Shown here piece by piece: positions 42,911-53,038 of a stretch of DNA of 64,000 nt (its first letter is position 1; each line of letters starts with the position of its first letter). The notes beneath the pieces were generated by a model. It searched no databases. It saw only the letters and a list, made by a program, of their open reading frames with translations, and was not told where the DNA came from. Where the stretch lies: contig JAGTXX020000012.1 of NCBI GenBank assembly GCA_019044685.2, positions 62,001-126,000 on the forward strand. Reading direction: 5' to 3'. The DNA is from Nannochloris sp. 'desiccata' (taxonomy: Eukaryota; Chlorophyta; Trebouxiophyceae; Chlorellales; Chlorellaceae). The position numbers and the translations under genes are program-made.

Positions 42911-43993
42911 CTAGACATCTTCATCAATAAAACGATTTTTTCTATCACCCACCGTCAATCGTCTAAGAATATTCCCATATGCTTTACTCTTTGTTAAAAA
43001 CCGAATATACTCTCCACTGCCTAATGCCGCTAAAATACGCGTACACTGAGCACCAGGAACCTTTCTAATTCGAGGCACTAGACTTCTTGCCACTGTCTCG
43101 GGCTGTTCTGCCAGACAATTAATAAAAAACTTTGACACTTTGTTATCAGCTCCAGCCATTAACAACTCAGTTGTAACCATTCCAGGTGATAAGTTATGGA
43201 TACCTACGTTGTTAATACCAGCAAATTTAAGCTCAGCACGTAGACTCTTACTGAATTGTTCTAAAGAGCGTTTAGTTGCGCCGTACGCTGCAAAGCGAGG
43301 AGTAGCACCCCCATCTGCACCTGCACCGTCCATATTAAACACATGCCCACCCTTAGGTTGTGTTTTCATCACTCTAATTGCTTCTTTGCACCCTAGCATC
43401 ACACCAACAACATTTGTCTCGACTACAGAAACAATCTCGTCTTCAGTTTGTTCCATTAAAGGTTTAAAAGCGTACCCATTGGTTCCTGCATTATTTATCC
43501 AGATATCTACGCTACCGAGTTCTTTTAAAACGAAATCTGCAAAGGCTGCTACGTCTTTGGAACGTGTTACATTTGCTGGGAGACCACACACTTTGATCGT
43601 TGATGATCCAGGCGTTGCTGCTGCTAGGGCTTCGAGTTCTTCTACTGCAGATTCAAGACGGTGAGAGTCTCTAGAACAAATTGCAACGTTGTCTCCTGCA
43701 CGAATAAACTCGGCTGCAAGAGCTTTTCCGATGCCCTTGGAGCCTCCGGTCACCGCAACGTTGAACGCAGCGGTGCAGATAAATACTCTTCTTCTGCAGG
43801 GAGATTGTGCATTTGGCCCTGTACAATGCGTATAAAGGAATATTGGTGAGGTAATTGCGCAAAAAAATGTCGTTAACTCGTAAAAAAATGAAAAGATAAA
43901 GCCTAATGACCCACATCTTGTTTGCATTGCATCACGGTTTAGGGGCTCTAGGGCACCTGAGCGCCCTCCTATGACAGTATGAGCAAGCATCAT
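42911..43993 (-). CDS. Short-chain reductase of the chlorophyll b reductase (NOL/NYC1) type
   Basis: NOL/NYC1 reduces chlorophyll b to 7-hydroxymethyl-chlorophyll a, starting chlorophyll b turnover. SDR motifs are VTGGSKGIGKAL, NNAG and YGATK (catalytic Tyr and Lys). The family-specific parts are GHVFNMDGAGADGGATPRFAAYG and the tail LSPGMVTTELL...CLAEQPETVARSLVPRIRKV. A probable 96-bp intron at 43819-43914 (GTGGGT...TACAG) gives exons 43915-43993 and 42911-43818, 328 aa with a plastid-like leader (MQTRWPNAQSPCRRRVFIC). The intron is in frame and lacks stops, so its retention would give 360 aa. The substrate is inferred. Homologues in algae without chlorophyll b would need another role. Confidence 0.85.
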   Translation of the reverse strand: MMLAHTVIGGRSGALEPLNRDAMQTRCGSLGFIFSFFYELTTFFCAITSPIFLYTHCTGPNAQSPCRRRVFICTAAFNVAVTGGSKGIGKALAAEFIRAGDNVAICSRDSHRLESAVEELEALAAATPGSSTIKVCGLPANVTRSKDVAAFADFVLKELGSVDIWINNAGTNGYAFKPLMEQTEDEIVSVVETNVVGVMLGCKEAIRVMKTQPKGGHVFNMDGAGADGGATPRFAAYGATKRSLEQFSKSLRAELKFAGINNVGIHNLSPGMVTTELLMAGADNKVSKFFINCLAEQPETVARSLVPRIRKVPGAQCTRILAALGSGEYIRFLTKSKAYGNILRRLTVGDRKNRFIDEDV

Positions 43994-44385
43994 AGCGTAG
44001 CACCTTTTGTAAACGCTCAACTGTGAACGCAATCGAGACTTTAAGGCCAGTTTCTGATCAAATTTGCAATGGAAAGGGTGAAAATTGTGCTTTTTTTCTC
44101 CTCTGTAAAAGCCCAGACCTCTGACAAAATTGCTCTGCAGCCAGTGTTTTACCTTTCAAAATTCGGCACGTTCAAGGCAAGAGCAAGCCAACCTGCCGCC
44201 ATAGCATCTTTATCATCTTTCCAGAAGGAGAACAAATTGCTCTGCCAGAGGTATCAACGACCTGCGCCTCTTCACAATTTTGACACTATTACCACACTTG
44301 AATTTTGGCGGACTTGACAAACAGCCAAGGTCTCCTGTAGCCTTATTGATTTAGCCTCTCAGGGGAATCAACGTTTAAGTTCATC
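43994..44385. promoter_or_regulatory. Divergent upstream region of the NOL-like and BET genes
   Basis: No recognisable element. A short plus-strand frame at 44069-44317 is probably chance. Confidence 0.4.
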
Positions 44386-46788
44386 ATGAACGGCACCGCA
44401 GCTCCCGATGATCGCCTTACCCGTAAAAGGGCTTTAGAGTCTGAGCTTGAGGCTATTCGCATCCAAAAGGCGGAGGTCCTCAAAGCTATTCAGCAGATCG
44501 CCAAAAAACAAAAATTGGGAGGTCCTCCATCGAAAAATGTGGCACATACACACGAAGCCAAGGTCGAAGGTGAGAAACGAAACCACCAAGAACAGCTTCG
44601 CCGCATTTGGGGCATGTGTACCAAGATTGTAACTGAGATGATGAAAAATACTAATGTGAGGCTCTACTTTGGAGAACCAGTGCACCGTGACAAGTTCCCT
44701 GGCTATTATGAAACTATCAAACAGCCCAGAGATTTAGGCACTATCAAGGCATGGATTGAAACTGGACATTACCAAAACGTCCGTGGTTTCCGTGACGATG
44801 TCCGACTATGCTTTGATAATTGCCGTCTTTATAATCCAGTTGGCCACCAAGTCCGCAAATTTGGCGATGGTGCTTCTGATCAATTTGAAAAGAAGTGGGA
44901 AAATCGTAAAGTGGAAGAAGAGTGGGATGCAGAAATGGAACGACACAGACTCACCATGGCACGTCTTGAAGCTGAAGCGAAATCCCTCCCCGACAAGATT
45001 AAAGAAGTCGAGGCCGAACTTCAAGACTTGGCAGCAAAGGCCGTTGCCCGTAATCAAGCCCCACCTCCTGGGCCTGGCCGTGAAATGAATTTCGAAGAGA
45101 AAAGAAAACTCAGTCATATGCTGGGTAGTCTTCCTGGAGAACGTCTTGCTCGTGTTCTTGAGATTGTCGCTGCTGGCCCATCTGCCGACACATTGGAAGG
45201 AGATGAAGAATGCGAATTTGATATCGATGCACTTGACGCTGGAACTTTATGGAAATTACAAGCGTATGTGGATTCTGTGAACGCAGAGATTGATAATAAG
45301 GCAGCAAGGCCTGGTGCTGGTGTCTCTGTGCCTGCTGATGATACTCCCATGGGGGAAGCAGCGCCAGCTGGTGCAGCTGCCGCCGCTGCTGCTGGTGGAG
45401 AGAATGGTAAGATTAGAAGATAGATAGATAGACATATAGTCATACGAAGTTTAAAATGAATTTTTTTATCATTTAGAGGTTGGTCTACTCATTAATTTAT
45501 TTATTTATTGTTGTTTCTGATCGATGTTGTTTTTTTCTTCACTTCTATGCAGCTACTTCTGAGGAAGTTGGGTCGAAAGGGAATGCCGATTCTACTGGAG
45601 CTGATCCCACAAAAAGTAATTATTCAAATAATCCTGCAATTGATATTCTATTTGATGGCACAGGAGGTGGAGGAGGAGGAGAGAAAGGAAAAGAAGAAGA
45701 AAGGGAAGGAGAAGGGCCAGCTGATGCTAATAATAACAACAACGATAATTATACAATACCTAGTACTGAACCAGAAAATAAAGAACAAGCACCACCATTA
45801 ACAGCAGTAGCAATAGGAGCTGGTGGTGGTTGTGGGACATCAGCCTCAGCCATAGCAACATCAGCAGCAGATGGTGAATTCAAAGCAGCCGAACCTGCTG
45901 CTGCTGCTGCTGCTGCTGTAGTGGAAGTCCCTGCTGCAGCACTTGCACAATAAAGTAGTAGTAGCAGTAGTGGTGGCATCAGAGCAGTGGTTTCTCGAAC
46001 CCCTTTTTCTTTTTTTCCGCGTTTTTTCTCTCCATCTCCATCTCCACCTCCCTCGTCACTTATTTTCTTCTGTCCGCTGTGCCACAATTATTTTTCCTTT
46101 GCCTTTTCTGTAATTTTTTTAATTCCCACCATATGTTCTCACCATGTGTGCCCCTTGCTTCTTTGCGATTTTTTCAATTTTATCTGCAGAGACTGCTCGT
46201 GGCCACGACATGACTACCTTTGTGTCGGCAACAGGCCCAGGCGCCCAGCCACAAATCCTGCGAAATACCACCCAAAAGAAGGATGTACAAATTCAAAATG
46301 CTGGTGCATGGGCAAGTTTGCAAGAAGCACCGGATGGTGGTGATGGAGACGCGAAAGCTGGCGTCGGTGGTGGTCCCGCTGATGGCGGGCCAGGAGCAGG
46401 TGATGAAGCAGCACCCATGGAGGATGATAATCTCTGGGACGAATTCAAAGGCCGTGAAGCTCAGGAACAGCAAGCTGGAGCACAGAAAAAGGCTCTTGAA
46501 GAAGCAGAAAAGAAACGACAAGAGGAAGAAGCCGCAGCTGCTGTAAAGGCTGAAAAAGAAGCTGCAGCGGCTGATGAGCGTCGTAAATTGGCAGAAGAGG
46601 AAGAAAAGAAAAAGGCTGAAGAAGAAGAAAGGGCTCGTGAGGCTGCTGAATTGAAGAATTTAACGACCAAGGGGGCTGAAGATGTGGCTGTTGAGGCTAT
46701 GAGGCAGGCTGGGCATGGTGCCGATATCACAGAGCTTGGTTTGGTAGCCCGCCAAGATGAAGATGATGAAGATGACTTGGAAATTTAA
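44386..46788 (+). CDS. BET-type bromodomain protein (plant GTE-like)
   Basis: Reads acetylated histones and supports transcription. Exon 1 is 44386-45406 and exon 2 starts at 45553. Exon 3 is 46190-46788. The donor of exon 2 is uncertain: 45873 (GATG|GTGAAT) keeps the frame and gives about 646 aa, but other phase-1 GT sites exist. The bromodomain is at about 72-165 with the acetyl-lysine Asn in RLYNP (Asn150). The NET domain is at about 235-320 (MNFEEKRKLSHMLGSLPGERLARVLEIV...FDIDALDAGTLWKLQAYV). The last exon has NAGAWASLQEA, DNLWDEFKGRE and a long Glu/Lys/Ala coiled coil, then an acidic end, as in GTE proteins. Exon 2 is Gly/Ala/Asn-rich linker. Confidence 0.82.
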
Positions 46789-47963
46789 AAGAAAGAACTA
46801 TTCATCTTTAGGGACTCTTTTGCTCTCTTTCTTGCTGCATAGAGTAGATCTTGTAGTAGTAAAGTAAAATTCGTATATATTAGTAATCTAAAAAAAAAGT
46901 AAATAAATACTGAATATAAAAAAGTTGCCTGCCGCTGGTGTTTTCTTTCCACCTGGTTTTCTATTATTTTGTTTCCGTTCCCCTCTGCATTTTACCAAAA
47001 ATGATTCTTTCTTTTTATTACTTGCTTACAATTTGACTATTTGCAACAGCAACAACAACAACGGTGGCAAATCCACAGAGAGAATAGATAAAGATACAGG
47101 TGGTGGTGGTCACAAATAGAATTACAAAGGCGTTTAATACTGAATAAACTAGATTAGATGTTGGATTAATGAGGAAAATAAATAATAACTTCACGATGGG
47201 TATGTAATTTACTACCCTAAATGATGCTGCGCTATGCAAATCAATCCTTTATGTCACTTTTACTAAGCGACCACCACTGGCACTGACCAAATGATTTTGT
47301 CGTGTTGGAAGGCCATAAAGACTTGAAGAGCCGCTGCACCTTGGTTATTTTGTTCGGCTTCCCTGTGTCCTGCCTATAATCGGCTTGTCCTGACTGATTT
47401 AAATTGCCAGGAATAGAAAATAGAAATTAGATACCCTGCAAAGAGCGTAGAAGCCAAGAGGTCAACTGTTCTTTCTTCCCGGCTGAAACTTCAACGTGCC
47501 AACCGTGTGGGCGCGATGTATACAACTGTCGCTCCATCCGTATTCTCCCTCGCTTTAATTATCAATTAAACCCAAGCTGCACCTCCCACTATATTTATTC
47601 AGAGCACTGCTACCACCAGCACTCCAGATTTACCCTCTGCAAATCTCAACTTGCATCGTTAACGTTAGGTAAGCAAAAGTCTACTCGGTAGCTAGCTATC
47701 ACTTAAACGACATCGCTTTGGATACAAGTAAACCCATAAACCCAATTCGTTGGGCTTTAAATTGGCATCGATACCGATCTTGAACCGAGATCTGACAAAC
47801 TGCCATCCCGATGAGCGAGGCGGAAACAGTCATCATAGCCCAAATTGGATATATTTGCCACCAGTCTAACCTTTAATGATATTCATATATTCCAGGTCTC
47901 TTTGTATTTCCCCCGTAGAATAGGCAACTAATACTTCAAATAGAATTCCGTTATTGGATTCAG
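46789..47963. other. Long intergenic stretch, no gene seen
   Basis: About 1.2 kb without a credible coding or RNA gene. Contains AT-rich 3' flank, a CAACAACAAC run near 47050 and a GGTGGTGGT run near 47100. The promoter of the secreted Cys-rich protein presumably lies in the last part. Confidence 0.5.
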
Positions 47964-48923
47964 ATGATGAACACGAAGGTAGGGTTTGCAGGCATTTTAC
48001 ATTACAAGCCGCATTATTGGCTACTGTTTTTTTAACAAAGCAAACCCATTTCCTTTTCACAGATTCTATTGATTAGCATTGCACTTGTTGCGTGCCTTGC
48101 ATCTGCCCATGCCCGTCCTGGCCGCACTGTCTTACAATTAAACAGCAGCTCTGCGGCAACAGTCCCCGACCCCACCACCCTTCTTGAAATAGTCGATGCT
48201 ACCATGGATGGAACTACTGATTCTTCTAAAGTTACTTGCCGTGGTGAGCCCTTGTGCTTAACTCAAGTCTGCAACCCGGACGCTTACAAATTTGATCTCG
48301 CCACCGCTGGCAGTGCATTCCCTTATTCTGTTTCTTATACTACCACCAACTCTCTGACCGATACCACATTTGTCTTTATGGTTTGCTCTAGAAAGGCTAA
48401 AACTTGTGGTCTTAATTCTATGAAACCCGAGTGCACGCCTCTTCAATCTTTCCAGCTCCGTATCCGTGATGATTTGCTTGAAAATGGCCGCACTCTCCTT
48501 GCAGACCCTGTTGGTACCAACTGGGCGTCGTGCAAACCTCAAGGTCCTGGTTATCTTTGGGATACACTTGCGCTTGGCAACCTTTCAATGCCTGCCACCT
48601 CCTCTGATACCTGCCAGACCCTTTCCATCACTGTTGCTTCTGATATTGAAACACCGGCTACTCTAGCTGACATCTGCCAACAGGATGTCGCTATTGTGAA
48701 CAACAAGGGAGCTAGCATTTTTGAAAGTTCTACTTTACCTCCATTCTGCTTCTTCTCTATGTCAAACACCGCTGGCGTGACTGCCTTTGGCACTGTGATG
48801 GATCCTTTGGCTTTGAGTAACGATGCTGCTGCCGTGCCTACTGCTTATGGAGCTAGTGCTATGAATAGAAGAAGAAGTCTCCGTGCTGCTCAGGCATCTA
48901 CAAGACCTGGTCGTCTCTTCTAA
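47964..48923 (+). CDS. Secreted Cys-rich protein, unknown
   Basis: Two exons, a 15-nt first exon 47964-47978 (MMNTK) and 48063-48923, give 291 aa. Joining them makes a textbook signal peptide (MMNTKILLISIALVACLASAHA, cleavage probably after AHA). The mature protein starts RPGRTVLQLNSSS and ends TRPGRLF, so RPGR stands at both ends. A basic RRRSLRAAQ run precedes the end. About a dozen Cys suggest disulfides. There is no membrane anchor. No domain is recognised. It could be an extracellular-matrix or wall protein, or a secreted precursor cut at RRRS. Function unknown. Confidence 0.75.
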
Positions 48924-49358
48924 AGAAAGTGTCAACAATTCCAAGCCCCCCCCCCCCCTCTTTCTCTTTTTCTCTTTTCCCTCTTGACATTTTATGGCTT
49001 TGCAAATATGATTTATGTGCATGTGTTCGCAAAGCGTAACAATATATTCTGTAGTTTCTGACCTTTCTCTCTCTGTGTTTCCTTTCTCTTTGATATGATA
49101 TGCGTAATCTCTTCGTTTGTTTGACCAGACCATAAAAAGTGCAAAAACTTTTTTGGCAAAAACGTTTTTCCCCTCATCATGATCTTCAACAAGTCCTTTT
49201 ATTTTGGCCCACAACTTCACTTCAATTATGATACTTCACTTTGTTGTAACAAAAGCCAAAGAATAATTCGATCGATTAAAGTCACAGGCTATGAATACTA
49301 CACTATTCATCAGGAAGATAAAGTACAAAAAATAAAAATAACGCTCTTTTTATAAAAA
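48924..49358. other. Intergenic stretch with a pyrimidine tract
   Basis: A run of 13 C at 48946-48958 is followed by a (CTTT)-like pyrimidine stretch up to about 48983. Lies between convergent genes. No gene seen. Confidence 0.55.
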
Positions 49359-51362
49359 TTATGCATCACCATCGTCGTCATCATCATCTTCATCATCTTC
49401 TACCTCTACGTCTTCATCTTCTTCTTCCTCATCTTCATCATCAATAATACTCGTTATTGGAGCACTGCCACTAGCACCAGCAGTACCATCCCCAGCTCCA
49501 CTGTGAACGTTCCCTGCTGCCTCTTCCAAACCGGCACCTTGGCGTTTCCCGCCGCCGCCAGCTTCCGTTGCTGCTGCTGCTAACTTGCTGCTCTGGCCTT
49601 TTTCTAAATATGTAGCTAATTCAGACATTAATTCAGGGGGGATAATGCCGATACCTGCACCATTACCACCACCAGCAGCAGCAGCAGCAGCAGCAGCAGT
49701 ACCAGTAGTATTACCAAAGTTTGCAGCTTGAGCAGCAGCTGCTTCCCACAATGCCCCAAATCTCGCAGCTACCTTGGTTTTAATTCCTTCCCACGCCGTT
49801 TGAGTAAGCCATCCACTCCCATCACTCACCCCTGCCGCAACATTACTCGTCTCTCCTAATACATAGCGTATTTCGCTGTCATCTATATCGCATAACTGTA
49901 GCTGTAAAGTTTGAGTGGATTGAACTCCACTGAAGGAGCAAAGAGCGGTGTAACTGGGAGCGACTGGAGGAAGCCCAGGTGCCACAGGAAGACCACCACC
50001 GGCATTGCCGAGGCTGGCCATTGTACTAACAGCAGTGGTGTTCCTAGTGCTACTATGGAGCTGTAGTTGTTGCAGTTGATTAGCAACTCTACTTTTATGG
50101 GTCAGCACTTTCTTCCACCATTCAACAGGGAGCGAATATTCCAATACTTGATACTGTCGTGCAGCAGGCTCAGCGCGGGGGTCATATCCACGAAGCACCC
50201 ATGTGCCTTTCCAAGGACCATTTTTGAAACGGTAGCATAATTTGGACAGAAGCTCCTGTTGAGAACGTGTTGCAGGGAAAGAAGTGAATGTAGTATTAGA
50301 AGCAGAAGCAGAGGAGGTGTTTGCCCCAGCTACACCCCCACCACTGCCTCCAATTTCTATGGTACCTAGTGCAGCTCCGAGAGCTGATTCTAGATATACC
50401 GGTCTTCTATTGAACACCATTTCTAATCGGGACACCAACGCTTCAATGCCAGGGGCTACTGAGGCTCTTTGCCCCTGTCCAATACCGCTGCCACCCCCAC
50501 CTTGTCCATTTAGAGCCGCTGTATCACCACCAACAAGACCAGGTGCTGCTCCACTTGCTCCTCCTAGTGTCTTTGTATCTGCACGAGGCACTTCCGGTGC
50601 AAAATAATCCACCCATGTGATCCCCTTGCCTCGTTTTGGCTTTCTTCCCAACACATCTAGTCCATGCTCAGCTGCTTTATACTGTTTGAATGCGTAATCA
50701 ACTGCAGGTTCAACTGCAAACATAGATGGAGTACATAATAACGGTTGTTTGGGTAAGAATTCAGGATCGTCTTCGACTCGATCTGCTCGTGCGACCCATT
50801 GTACTTCAATAGGCCGCCTGTCCTGGCCAGCATATTGAAAATCAGCTGGAGCGGAAAAGGCATATGTTTTATCTGCTACAGCGACTATCTCTGCTTTAAC
50901 ACCGTCCCTATCGTGTTCTTCGTTAATATTATCTTCATCAGAGTCTTCGTCAAGATTGTCTGTTTGCATTTTTTCAAGACCGTCTTTTCCGTAAGGATGA
51001 AAGGATCGTGTTAATTTCAAGACGAGAACTGTCGTGGATTTTGCATCGTCGCTGATAAGAGGGTGACACGATGGGTCTCCAGGTCGCAATCTTAGTTGTA
51101 AAGTCTTTGGGTGATTTTGGCGCTGAGATGCTAGACCATCAAGGCCGCCAAAGGTTGCAAGTGCCCGATCTTCATTTTTAATATACCCTGGGAATTCCAC
51201 AATAAAATTGCATGCACCAGGCTGATCGGGGAGAGGGACAGTAAGAGAATGGGATTGAGGAACAAGCTCGGCAGTGTCTTCAGCACCGGTGGTTGGGGTG
51301 TCGGCAGCCAGAGCGGTAGGCTGAGAGGCATCCCCTTTTGGCAAAGGCTTGCGGGGAGGCAT
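49359..51362 (-). CDS. TFIIIC subunit 5 (GTF3C5/Tfc1-like)
   Basis: Subunit of the factor that recruits RNA polymerase III to tRNA genes; this one contacts the A box. Single exon, 667 aa. The N-terminal barrel-forming block FIVEFPGYIKNEDRALATFGGLDGL, then LQLRLRPGDPSCHPLISDDAKSTTVLVLKL, is diagnostic for the family. The central DNA-binding part has FNRRPVYLESALGAALG..., LLSKLCYRFKNGPWKGTWVLRGYDPRAEPAARQYQVLEY. The C-terminus is a long acidic tail (Glu/Asp runs), as in yeast Tfc1. Gly/Ala-rich inserts enlarge the middle. The start codon is 513 bp from the divergent small gene. Confidence 0.9.
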   Translation of the reverse strand: MPPRKPLPKGDASQPTALAADTPTTGAEDTAELVPQSHSLTVPLPDQPGACNFIVEFPGYIKNEDRALATFGGLDGLASQRQNHPKTLQLRLRPGDPSCHPLISDDAKSTTVLVLKLTRSFHPYGKDGLEKMQTDNLDEDSDEDNINEEHDRDGVKAEIVAVADKTYAFSAPADFQYAGQDRRPIEVQWVARADRVEDDPEFLPKQPLLCTPSMFAVEPAVDYAFKQYKAAEHGLDVLGRKPKRGKGITWVDYFAPEVPRADTKTLGGASGAAPGLVGGDTAALNGQGGGGSGIGQGQRASVAPGIEALVSRLEMVFNRRPVYLESALGAALGTIEIGGSGGGVAGANTSSASASNTTFTSFPATRSQQELLSKLCYRFKNGPWKGTWVLRGYDPRAEPAARQYQVLEYSLPVEWWKKVLTHKSRVANQLQQLQLHSSTRNTTAVSTMASLGNAGGGLPVAPGLPPVAPSYTALCSFSGVQSTQTLQLQLCDIDDSEIRYVLGETSNVAAGVSDGSGWLTQTAWEGIKTKVAARFGALWEAAAAQAANFGNTTGTAAAAAAAAGGGNGAGIGIIPPELMSELATYLEKGQSSKLAAAATEAGGGGKRQGAGLEEAAGNVHSGAGDGTAGASGSAPITSIIDDEDEEEEDEDVEVEDDEDDDDDDGDA

Positions 51363-51875
51363 GTTTAGGAGATAATTTATGAAATTAGTAAATTGCTAAT
51401 TTATCATATGCTTATTCAGTAGGCAAGAAACCTTAAATTGCGTGAAAAAGTTCAAGTCTCGATGAATTTTGATCTGATTTGTGACATGATTTACAATGTT
51501 GTATCCATAGGAGCGCATAGATGTATGTGCAAGCTTTTGTACAACTAGTGAATATTGGAATTCTTATTTGAATTGGCAGAGAATTTCCATAAGCCAATCT
51601 TATTCGCTATACGCTCCAAGTTTGAAATGCAATTTTGCTCTCAAAGGAGCAACATTTTGATCATTCTTATAATTTCATACTTTTATTAGACCTTGCAATA
51701 CGTCACCCATCAAGACGAATTTCAATTCCCTGAGCCTTAATTGCCATATTTTAACTGATCAAGCATTTCAAACAGGGAAGCTTTAGTTATAGGTTCAGGC
51801 TGTATATCGCTTCTTTACGTCTCTGAAACCTTGCACTATACGTAAAAAATCTATACAGCACCCAGGAAACCAGCA
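51363..51875. promoter_or_regulatory. Divergent upstream region
   Basis: Shared by TFIIIC subunit 5 (minus) and the 70-aa membrane-anchor gene (plus). AT-rich, no clear motif. Confidence 0.4.
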
Positions 51876-52235
51876 ATGTCTGTTCTATTCCGTGCTCGTG
51901 TTTCATCATTCTTGGCCGGAGTGGCGGTGATGGGTGTCCATGCCACTTATCAGTTGAAAATGCATCTTGTGGAGAGCCAGGATCTTCTAGTGAAAGAGGT
52001 GAATGCAGAAATCAACATTTAAAGTTGGAATAAGCTTAATTACTGGCAATATAATACTATTTGGGGGCATTTTGATCTTTTCCGTGCTGTCGGCCTATAT
52101 GACTTGATTTCTTATCTAGTAATATTTCCTGGCTTTGTATTGCAGGTAACGAACACCATGGCTGAAATGGATAAGAGAGTAGCTAAGCTTGAACTAGCCG
52201 TATCAACATTAGCATCAACAGACCAACAGCAATAG
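51876..52235 (+). CDS. Small membrane-anchored coiled-coil protein (70 aa)
   Basis: Two exons, 51876-51998 and 52146-52235, in phase and with GT/AG ends. The N-terminus MSVLFRARVSSFLAG is basic, then a hydrophobic stretch (FLAGVAVMGVHATYQL). A short coiled coil follows (KEVTNTMAEMDKRVAKLELAVSTL), ending DQQQ. The pattern of Arg-rich start, single membrane segment and coil resembles small plant mitochondrial inner-membrane proteins, but I cannot name it. The product is too short to show in ordinary ORF scans. The conservative reading frame across the intron supports a real gene. Confidence 0.7.
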
Positions 52236-52414
52236 CAGCATATGGTACTACCTTGGCGGTGACGTCCTAATCAAACAGATTGTAAATTACAATTATGAGC
52301 ATGTAAACAGTAAATTAAATGATTGATTTTGAGCCAAAGAGATATATAGCAGGGATTTCATATATAATTAGTAAAAACGTACAATAAAGAACAGGTGTTA
52401 GAGGAAAAAAATCA

Positions 52415-52799
52415 TTATGCTAGGGCAGCAGCGCCGGACGGGAGCAAAGGATGTGGCCGCAGTTGCTGGGGAATGCTAGGTTTTCCTTGACTAGGTGGCA
52501 CGGCATATGGATTCGCCGAGCGTTTCTTTGGTCTTCGTAATCCAAACGATCCTTTAAAAATCTGCAAAGTTCATTGAATCGAGTTTTACTTTTTTCAATT
52601 TAGAAGTTTGACGAAAATGTTCAATCATATTGTATTAGTTTGCTCTTCCAATGCATTCAAGATTTTCCGTTCTCACCTTTCCCTTTAATGTTCTAGAATC
52701 CCTCTTGCCCATCCATAAAATGGCATCCCCCATCACCTCTCCCACGAGCAAGGAGCTTCTGCTTACGAATCGTCCAATCCACGATGATGACATGTTCAT
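52415..52799 (-). CDS. Mitochondrial small-subunit ribosomal protein bTHX (S31)
   Basis: Two exons, 52677-52799 and 52415-52561, join to an 89-aa protein. The splice restores GKRDSRTLKGKIFKGSFGLRRPKK. This matches the core of bTHX/S31, usually GRGDKxTxKGKxFKGSxGxxRPKK, as in plant mitochondrial S31. Residues 1-25 (MNMSSSWIGRFVSRSSLLVGEV) are Ser/Arg-rich with few acids, a mitochondrial presequence. The C-terminal tail (about 35 aa) is Pro-rich and not part of the core. Convergent with the 70-aa gene, 179 bp away. Both exons are too short to appear as long open frames. Confidence 0.85.
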
Positions 52800-53038
52800 T
52801 TAGAATTGAATATAATCGCTGTGTGAGTGGGAGAGCAAGTATGTATACCTAATTTACAAGGCATTTTCCTGATTTCTTTTTCAAACCACCGCCGTTCCTT
52901 GCAGACTCAGCCTTCTTAGAACAGTAATTATAGATAAATTTTACAACGCAGAAATACATCCATAACAACCAGTCAATGTCAAAGTGAAAACAATAGCCAA
53001 AAAGAGCTTAAAAGAATATAATTAATTAATAAAGGTTG

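Noticed and set aside
48946..48983. C13 run followed by pyrimidine tract as a structural element
   Set aside because: A simple low-complexity 3' flank with no partner G-tract nearby.
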